In this document: positions 14,167 through 18,667 of the stretch, in pieces | How positions within the stretch are numbered: position 1 is the stretch's first letter | Layout: every line of letters starts with the position of its first letter | Assembly: GCA_964518335.1 (NCBI GenBank) | Contig: CAZFDT010000099.1 | Span: forward strand, 1 to 18,667 | Direction of reading: 5' to 3' | DNA: 18,667 nt | From: CAZFDT01 sp964518335 | GTDB taxonomy: Bacteria; Planctomycetota; Phycisphaerae; Phycisphaerales; Phycisphaeraceae | Position numbers and translations under genes: made by a program | Notes under the pieces: model-generated | Database searches by the model: none | Told to the model about the DNA's origin: nothing | What the model saw: the letters and a program-made list of their open reading frames with translations, nothing else

Positions 14167-14181
14167 TGTAAATCTTTGACA
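14167..14181 (+). promoter_or_regulatory. TGTAAATC box joined to a TTGACA -35 element
   Basis: TGTAAATC (14167-14174) is followed one base later by a consensus -35 box TTGACA (14176-14181), reading toward GH130 copy B. The same arrangement, TGTAAATC then TTGAAA, occurs at 10984-10999 upstream of the pseudopilin-epimerase pair. A well-spaced -10 is not evident here (TACAAA at 14202 has a 20-bp spacer), so the promoter itself is uncertain. Confidence 0.4.
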
Positions 14182-14243
14182 GTCTGAGACGACAGAAGAG
14201 GTACAAATGCTCATACCTATGTGATTAATAATAAGAATCGTAA

Positions 14244-14261
14244 ACTGATTTTGGAATCAGT
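14244..14261. promoter_or_regulatory. Perfect inverted repeat upstream of GH130 copy B
   Basis: ACTGATT (14244-14250), a 4-bp spacer TTGG, and AATCAGT (14255-14261) form a perfect 7-bp-arm palindrome 36 bp before the GH130 copy B start. It could be an operator or a leader hairpin. It is followed by neither a T-run nor a conventional terminator context. Confidence 0.5.
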
Positions 14262-14297
14262 GTAGCTCTTGCTTGGCGCCTGATCAGGAGTGTGAAC

Positions 14298-15260
14298 ATG
14301 CTGAAACTGACTCGACATCCAGCCAATCCAATCCTTAAGCCGGACCCGACCATCCCGTGGATGTCCGCAATGACCATGAACCCTGGCCTGTGGTTCGACG
14401 GCAAAACGTTCCATATGCTGTTCACGGCACGGGGGACGGGAGACACGCCCATGTGCCTGGGCTATGCGTCCAGTTCCGATGGCGTGAACTTCACCTGTCG
14501 CAAAGAGCCGTTTATGGTGCCCAGCCGTGAGGGCGAGGGATTTGACACACGAACTGTGGATGATGCGCGACTCAATCGATTTGGGGATACGTATTACATC
14601 TCCTATAACGCACGTGGGCAACACCCCTATCGTCGCGTCGGCTTGGCGACCACACGTGATTTCAAGGCTGTGCAGCGGCTCGGACCCCTCACGGCGCCCG
14701 ACATCAGTAACGCCAATGTCCTCTATTTTCCGGAGAAAATCGGCGGATGCTACCACGTGTTGCACCGGCCCAGCCCGTTCCAGCCTCATACCATGGCCAT
14801 CCAGAAGAACCCCGACTTCCAGTTCCAGATCCGGATCGCCAAAACCAACGACTTTATGAACTGGTACGACGACAAGCCGCTGGCCGGCTGCGAGTTCGAG
14901 TGGGAAAACCAGAAGATCGGCGGCGCCGGTGTGCCGGTTAGAACCAGCGAGGGCTGGCTCATGCTCTATCACGGCGTGTACTTCGGCCCGGACGTGCACA
15001 TCCGCACCTACCGCGTCGGCGTCATGCTCCTGGACCTCGACGATCCGTCGCGCGTCATCGCCCGGTGCCCGCACTTCATCATGCAGCCCGAAACCGACTA
15101 CGAACGATTCGGCAATCACGACAACGTCGTGTTCCCCTGCGCCAACCCGGTGATCGGCGATACGTTGTACATCTACTACGGCGCAGCCGACACCGCCTGC
15201 TGCCTTGCAACTGTCCTCCTGAGCGACCTTTTGGCCTGCGCCTTGGAGTACAAGCGGTAG
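14298..15260 (+). CDS. GH130-family glycoside phosphorylase/hydrolase (copy B)
   Basis: A 320-residue protein. The ATG at 14298 is chosen over the in-frame GTG at 14292 because AGGAG (14286-14290) sits 7 nt before the ATG. It has the full GH130 propeller pattern: RHPANPILKP (6-15), TVDDARLNRFGDTYYISYNA (86-105, with Asp89 and Arg91 in the catalytic 'EDPR' block), SNANVLYFPEKIGGCYHVLHRP (137-158), KIGGAGVPVRTSEGWLMLYHGV (206-227), GVMLLDLDDPSRVI (241-254), YERFGNHDNVVFPCANPV (268-285) and LYIYYGAADTACCLAT (290-305). It has no signal peptide, so acts in the cytoplasm. Beside an AGE epimerase, a mannosylglucose or mannooligosaccharide phosphorylase is likely, but a GH130 mannosidase cannot be excluded. 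It shares an architecture and intergenic region with copy A but is clearly diverged. Confidence 0.92.
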   Translation: MLKLTRHPANPILKPDPTIPWMSAMTMNPGLWFDGKTFHMLFTARGTGDTPMCLGYASSSDGVNFTCRKEPFMVPSREGEGFDTRTVDDARLNRFGDTYYISYNARGQHPYRRVGLATTRDFKAVQRLGPLTAPDISNANVLYFPEKIGGCYHVLHRPSPFQPHTMAIQKNPDFQFQIRIAKTNDFMNWYDDKPLAGCEFEWENQKIGGAGVPVRTSEGWLMLYHGVYFGPDVHIRTYRVGVMLLDLDDPSRVIARCPHFIMQPETDYERFGNHDNVVFPCANPVIGDTLYIYYGAADTACCLATVLLSDLLACALEYKR

Positions 15261-15275
15261 CGGTCTGCCTGCAAT

Positions 15276-15319
15276 GCAGTGACCCTTCGTAGCGTGCATG
15301 CCAGAGGGCTGCAGTGACC
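15276..15319. repeat. GCAGTGACC direct repeat
   Basis: GCAGTGACC occurs at 15276-15284 and 15311-15319, each preceded by a short CTGCA-containing context, 35 bp apart in the gap after GH130 copy B. The role is unknown and a chance repeat is possible. Confidence 0.4.
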
Positions 15320-15330
15320 TCACGCAATCA

Positions 15331-15350
15331 ATGCTCCCTGCCGGGAGCAT
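15331..15350. terminator. Strong hairpin downstream of GH130 copy B
   Basis: ATGCTCCC (15331-15338) and GGGAGCAT (15343-15350) form a perfect 8-bp stem with a TGCC loop. It lies 70 bp after the GH130 stop and 10 bp before the next ORF's start. The lack of a following T-run makes intrinsic termination uncertain; it could also be a 5' leader structure of the small downstream ORF. Confidence 0.5.
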
Positions 15351-15359
15351 GCAATACGC

Positions 15360-15668
15360 GTGAGCGAGGAGATGCTGCGGCAACTGGTGGAGAGCGAGGG
15401 CCATGCGGTGATCGCGGCGAAGGAGGTCGAGCAACTGGAGTTGGACTGGCACGCCAGTGAGTGTCGCGTGTTGCGTGAGGATGGCCAGGTGAGCACGCGG
15501 CTGTACATGGGCGGCGACGTTGTCTTTGTGCTAGTGGTGACACAGGCGGATAGCCGCATCAACCCTCGTGTCATCAAGACCAAAATGAGCAACTACGCCA
15601 AGAAGCAACCACACGACCGCGGCACATGGGTCAAGCCCCTCGCATCCGCCGTCGTGATGCTTCAGTGA
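15360..15668 (+). CDS. Small hypothetical protein
   Basis: A 102-residue soluble protein with balanced composition, unlike the Arg/Pro/Ala-rich shadow frames around it: MSEEMLRQLVESEGHAVIAA, LELDWHASECRVLRED, TRLYMGGDVVFVLVVTQAD, and the C-terminal KTKMSNYAKKQPHDRG. It looks like an N-terminal helix followed by beta strands. I do not recognise the family. The start is uncertain: GTG at 15360, or ATG at 15372 with GAGGAG touching it. An in-frame stop at 15315-15317 rules out a longer form. A hairpin lies immediately upstream. It converges with the GntR regulator gene and could be a remnant of a larger gene. Confidence 0.5.
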   Translation: MSEEMLRQLVESEGHAVIAAKEVEQLELDWHASECRVLREDGQVSTRLYMGGDVVFVLVVTQADSRINPRVIKTKMSNYAKKQPHDRGTWVKPLASAVVMLQ

Positions 15669-15722
15669 ATCGTATTGGGGCTAAGCGCGGACTGGCGGAT
15701 GGATATCGCCTGACCGGTCGCG

Positions 15723-16799
15723 CTACGGACTGAGCAACTGCAGCGTCAGCGGCAGATGAATCCGCCGACAGAGCGGGCGGCCGGCGTTCCATTGCTCATT
15801 GAGCAGCCTGGCCGCGCCCTGGCCGACTTGGCGATCGTCGAGGGTCGGCGCGTAGATGGGCAGCATCGGCCGCTGCCGATACATCCCATCGCTTCCGCAG
15901 GCGACCAGCAGGACGCCGGCCGACTTGACGCGTCGCCGCGCGGCAATCTCCGCCACCCGCAACGCCATCTGGCCAGAGCGGCATACCACCGTAGGCGTCT
16001 CGCCCTGGGACATGACCGCCGTGCGGAGCACCCGCGACGCGAGCTCCGGCTCGTCGGGAACCGACAGCACCCGCAGGCGCACGCGCGGCTGTGCCCGATC
16101 CAACCGTCGCTGCAGCGCATCTACCAGTTGGTTGTCGCCCAGGTCCCACTCCTGCTGCATGGCCAGCACCGCCTCTCGCCGACGTTGTGCGATCAACAGC
16201 GCCGCCACGGCATCGCCAAGCGCTGACTGATCGTGCCTGACACTGGCCATTGTCAGATCATCCTCGGCTGTTCCCAAGGCGACGGTCGGCAAGCCGCGCT
16301 GATGGAAAAATCGGCGTGCTTCCCGCCCAACACGCAGCAGCACGACGCCATCGCCGCAGCCATGCTGAGCTGTCGTCTGCACGAGGTACTCGGTCACATC
16401 CGTGGATGGAACAAAGTGTAACTGAATGGGTACATGGCGAGGCAGCGTCTCGATGAGGCCCAGTTGCAGCCCGTCGAGCAGAAACCGCAGGCGCAGATCC
16501 GGGTTATCGCGCAGAAACACCTGCACCATTCGACTTCTGCCGCGGGTGGACGCGGGCTGCAGGATGTACGCGCCAGAGCCTCGCCGTAGCTCAATCAAGC
16601 CCTGCGCCGCCAGAGCAATCATGGCCTGGTGAGCGGTCACCGGACTGACGGAGAAGCGCTTGGCCACCTGGCGCACGCTCAGGTACCGCTCGCCCACGCG
16701 AAATCCGCCGCCCAGGAGATGTCGCCGCAGCGTTTCGATCAGCGAGAACACAGCCGGCGGTAGAACAGGGGGCTTGTGTGCGCGGTGCGGCGGCGACAT
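15723..16799 (-). CDS. GntR-type regulator with LacI-like effector domain
   Basis: A 358-residue protein. The N-terminal winged helix-turn-helix (about residues 15-82) is of GntR type: VFSLIETLRRHLLGGGFRVG, LSVRQVAKRFSVSPVTAHQAMIAL, GLIELRRGSGAYIL. The remainder (about 90-355) resembles a periplasmic-binding-protein-like sugar sensor: GDGVVLLRVG, LPTVALGTAEDD, VLLVACGSDGMYRQRPMLPIYAP, DDRQVGQGAARLLNEQWNAG. This domain pairing is that of AraR-like regulators, which usually respond to a sugar. It is divergent from the dioxygenase gene. The 87-bp intergenic region holds two matched palindromes (16819-16839, 16851-16871), the likely operators. Its start codon has no strong ribosome-binding site. 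Confidence 0.92.
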   Translation of the reverse strand: MSPPHRAHKPPVLPPAVFSLIETLRRHLLGGGFRVGERYLSVRQVAKRFSVSPVTAHQAMIALAAQGLIELRRGSGAYILQPASTRGRSRMVQVFLRDNPDLRLRFLLDGLQLGLIETLPRHVPIQLHFVPSTDVTEYLVQTTAQHGCGDGVVLLRVGREARRFFHQRGLPTVALGTAEDDLTMASVRHDQSALGDAVAALLIAQRRREAVLAMQQEWDLGDNQLVDALQRRLDRAQPRVRLRVLSVPDEPELASRVLRTAVMSQGETPTVVCRSGQMALRVAEIAARRRVKSAGVLLVACGSDGMYRQRPMLPIYAPTLDDRQVGQGAARLLNEQWNAGRPLCRRIHLPLTLQLLSP

Positions 16800-16818
16800 G
16801 GTGAAAGTGTATCACAAC

Positions 16819-16839
16819 CGTACTTATAACTGTAGTACG
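16819..16839. promoter_or_regulatory. Palindromic operator candidate 1 (6-9-6)
   Basis: CGTACT (16819-16824), a 9-bp spacer TATAACTGT and AGTACG (16834-16839) form perfect 6-bp arms in the intergenic region of the GntR regulator and the dioxygenase gene. The geometry is identical to the second palindrome 32 bp downstream. Regulator binding is inferred. Confidence 0.55.
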
Positions 16840-16850
16840 CCGTCGTGCGC

Positions 16851-16871
16851 GTGATACCATGGCCATATCAC
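16851..16871. promoter_or_regulatory. Palindromic operator candidate 2 (6-9-6)
   Basis: GTGATA (16851-16856), a 9-bp spacer CCATGGCCA and TATCAC (16866-16871) form perfect 6-bp arms. A further GTATCAC half-site lies at 16809-16815 near the regulator start. A similar string, ATGATACCACGG, occurs at 14153-14164, just upstream of GH130 copy A. The site ends 5 bp before the dioxygenase ribosome-binding site, so binding would block that gene. Confidence 0.55.
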
Positions 16872-16886
16872 CCGATGGAGAGCACC

Positions 16887-17729
16887 ATGTTGACCACCGA
16901 TGATGTGCAGTCTTATGAGCGGGATGGGTTTTTGATCGTGCGTCAGGCCATTGACAAGACGACGCTTGACGTGCTGCGCCGGACGACCGATGACCTGATC
17001 AACAGCACAAGAGCCTTGACCGAGGGCACCGAGCATTTTGACCTGGAGCCCGACCACACAGCGGCGAATCCGCGGCTGCGCCGCATCGCCCACCCCGTGG
17101 CGCTGGCGGAGGTCTTCTGGCGCGTCGCCAGTTCCCCGGCGCTGGTCGGGGCCATGACTGCTCTGCTGGGCCCCCACGTGAAGTTTCATCACTCCAAGCT
17201 CAACACCAAGGTCGGCGGCGGAGGCACGAAAATCGGCTGGCATCAGGATTTCGCCTTCTTCCCACATACCAACTTTGATCTGGCGGCGTGCGGCATTGCC
17301 CTGGACCGATCGAGCCTGGCCAACGGCTGCCTGTTGGTCGTGCCCGGTTCGCATCGCGGTCGCCTGCTGAATCACCGCCGTCCCGATGGTGAGTTCGCCG
17401 GCGCCATCACCACGGGCGAGTTCAGCGACAAGGCCATTCCCGTCGAACTCGAGCCCGGCGACATGAGCATTCACCACGCCATGTTGATCCACGGATCGGC
17501 GCGCAATGACAGCACGTTGCCGCGGCGGTTGCTTATCTTTCAGTATGCGGCGTGCGACGCGATTGCGCTTGATTACCGCCCGCCGGCCAATGAGTACTCG
17601 CAGCGCGTGGTGGCGGGCCGACCGGCGCGTGAAGCCCGACTTGCCGGCTCCGTGACGCTATCGCTTCGTGGCGAGATCAAACGCAACTCGTCGTTGTTCA
17701 AAGTGCAGCAGACCGCTGGCGTTGGCTGA
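16887..17729 (+). CDS. Phytanoyl-CoA dioxygenase (PhyH)-family Fe(II)/2-oxoglutarate oxygenase
   Basis: A 280-residue protein. The ATG at 16887 is chosen because GGAG (16877-16880) lies 6 nt upstream; longer in-frame starts run through the operator region. It opens with the family's typical YERDGFLIVRQAID (10-23). The metal-binding facial triad is visible: His119 and Asp121 in KIGWHQDFAFFPHT, and His202 in HHAMLIHGSARND, with Arg206 or a nearby Arg as the 2-oxoglutarate ligand. NGCLLVVPGSHRGRL (146-160) is another hallmark. Members hydroxylate diverse substrates and some remove methyl groups oxidatively; the substrate here is unknown. It is divergent from the GntR regulator and followed after 14 bp by the URO-D-like gene, so the two probably form one operon. 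Confidence 0.93.
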   Translation: MLTTDDVQSYERDGFLIVRQAIDKTTLDVLRRTTDDLINSTRALTEGTEHFDLEPDHTAANPRLRRIAHPVALAEVFWRVASSPALVGAMTALLGPHVKFHHSKLNTKVGGGGTKIGWHQDFAFFPHTNFDLAACGIALDRSSLANGCLLVVPGSHRGRLLNHRRPDGEFAGAITTGEFSDKAIPVELEPGDMSIHHAMLIHGSARNDSTLPRRLLIFQYAACDAIALDYRPPANEYSQRVVAGRPAREARLAGSVTLSLRGEIKRNSSLFKVQQTAGVG

Positions 17730-17743
17730 CATAAGGCATCGGT

Positions 17744-18616
17744 GTGAACGCCAGACAACGCATCCAGGCCGTGCTCGATTGTCAACGGCCCGACCGCACG
17801 CCCGTGGCCTGCCGACTCGAGCTGTGGTATGCCGCCCAACAGTGGCGCCAGGATCCCGGCGGCGTTCTCCACGGGCGGGATCTGATGACGGTCCAGCGCG
17901 ACCTGGGCATGGCCGTCTCCGCTCGTGCCGGTCGCGTGGTCATCACCACTTGGCGCGAGCCGGTCCGGTTCGAGCAGCAGCGATGGGGCAGCGAACTGCA
18001 CGAGTACTGGCATCTGCCGCGAGGTTCACTGCATCGCGTGAGCCGCTATCACGGCGATGACGAGGCGATGGGCATTCGCCCACACATGGTGCAGCACCCG
18101 GTCGTCACGCCACGCGACTACACCCTTCTCGCTGATCTGGCCCGGCATGTGAAGTTCGAGCCGTGCTCCGACGAGTACGAGCGATATGATCGGATGATCG
18201 GCGACGCGGGCTACCCGATGGCGGTGCTCGGACCGTGCCCGGCGCACGACATCCTGTTGAACTGGACCGGCTACGAGGCAGGTTATCTGCAACTCGCCGA
18301 CGACCCGGCGGTGTTCGATGCCGCCGTGGAGGCGTGGGTTGAGGCTCGGCGGCGGATGTGGCCGATCGTGGCGTCAAGCCCGGCTCAACTGGTCTTGCAT
18401 GGCGTCAATTTTGACGCGGCTGTGACGCCGCCGCCGATATTCGAGCGATACTTCCTGCCGTACCTGCGGGCATTCAATGACTGCATGCATGCCGCGGGCA
18501 AGAGAGTGGCGTTTCATCTGGACGGTGAATTGACGGGCCTGCTCGATCTACTCATGAAGTGCAACGTTGATGTTGCCGATTGCCTCGCATGCGCGCCGAT
18601 GACGCGATGCCCGTGA
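17744..18616 (+). CDS. Uroporphyrinogen decarboxylase (URO-D)-family protein, early stop
   Basis: A 290-residue frame starting at GTG (17744), with AAGG about 12 nt upstream. The N-terminus NARQRIQAVLDCQRPDRTPV is the classic opening of URO-D-superfamily proteins of the methyltransferase/unknown branch. Later blocks agree: YPMAVLGPCPAHDILLNWTG, FERYFLPYLRAFNDCMHAAGKRVAFHLDGE and LLDLLMKCNVDVADCLACAPMT. Family members usually run to about 340-380 residues. Here the frame stops about five residues after the 'APM' block, where another strand and helix would be expected, so the 3' end may be frameshifted, truncated or affected by the nearby sequence end. It is unlikely to act in haem synthesis; the branch often occurs with corrinoid or methyl-transfer functions, or unknown roles. 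Confidence 0.85.
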   Translation: MNARQRIQAVLDCQRPDRTPVACRLELWYAAQQWRQDPGGVLHGRDLMTVQRDLGMAVSARAGRVVITTWREPVRFEQQRWGSELHEYWHLPRGSLHRVSRYHGDDEAMGIRPHMVQHPVVTPRDYTLLADLARHVKFEPCSDEYERYDRMIGDAGYPMAVLGPCPAHDILLNWTGYEAGYLQLADDPAVFDAAVEAWVEARRRMWPIVASSPAQLVLHGVNFDAAVTPPPIFERYFLPYLRAFNDCMHAAGKRVAFHLDGELTGLLDLLMKCNVDVADCLACAPMTRCP

Positions 18617-18667
18617 TCTGCCCCCGATTTATGTGCCAGTGGTTATGAGAGTCGGGTTGTGGTCATG
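18617..18667. other. Sequence after the URO-D-like stop, no feature seen
   Basis: The last 51 bp contain no ribosome-binding site plus start, hairpin or recognisable continuation of the URO-D-like frame. A shifted frame (about 18599-18646) stays open briefly but its residues do not resemble the missing URO-D C-terminus. Confidence 0.4.

Noticed and set aside
14217..15452. 411-residue minus-strand frame opposite GH130 copy B
   Set aside because: Shadow of a well-supported GH130 coding region; no start signal or family similarity seen.
15669..15722. Possible terminator between the small ORF and the GntR gene
   Set aside because: Only a 4-bp GGCG/CGCC stem with mismatches and no T-run could be found.
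1..18667. CRISPR array or phage-defence system
   Set aside because: The only regularly spaced repeats are the three 22-bp-period copies at 224-279, far too short for a CRISPR array, and no Cas, nuclease-helicase, toxin-antitoxin or reverse-transcriptase motifs were seen.

Overview
The window looks like chromosomal DNA from a GC-rich, diderm planctomycete, most likely of the Phycisphaerae type. The clues are a PEP-CTERM protein with an Arg-rich tail, a pseudopilin with an H-Xn-DG-type C-terminus, an LpxB homologue, several secreted carbohydrate-active proteins and LacI/GntR control. The taxonomic call is inference from gene content; there is no rRNA or marker gene to test it.

Left edge (1-513): the N-terminus of a minus-strand gene resembling planctomycete tyrosine recombinases leaves the window. 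It is preceded by three 22-bp-spaced repeats, an AT-rich spacer and the 3' end of a tRNA-Ala(UGC) gene, a layout typical of an integrative-element junction. Next (514-3490) comes ordinary cell-envelope content. A YceI-like secreted protein and an unrecognised membrane protein form a minus-strand pair. Divergent from them are a 90-residue protein that looks like a drastically shortened DUF2959 protein, and lpxB.

The core (3505-15260) appears to be a carbohydrate-use locus. A minus-strand operon runs from 10871 down to 3505: LacI regulator, PEP-CTERM protein, 989-residue DUF5060/TIM-barrel glycosidase-like protein, secreted metallo-beta-lactamase-fold protein, and Gfo/Idh/MocA oxidoreductase. 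Divergent from it are a pseudopilin and a secreted AGE-fold epimerase of the cellobiose/mannobiose 2-epimerase type. These are followed by two divergent GH130 genes. AGE epimerase plus GH130 is the known signature of mannobiose breakdown by epimerisation and phosphorolysis, so beta-mannosides are a reasonable substrate guess. The epimerase is unusual in carrying a signal peptide.

Right part (15261-18667): a small unknown ORF behind a strong hairpin, then a GntR-type regulator with a sugar-binding-like effector domain. It is divergent from a phytanoyl-CoA-dioxygenase-family oxygenase and a URO-D-family protein that ends early. The regulator-oxygenase intergenic region carries two palindromes of identical geometry (6-bp arms, 9-bp spacer), the best operator candidates in the window. 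All functions are read from motifs and remembered family features; no database search was possible.
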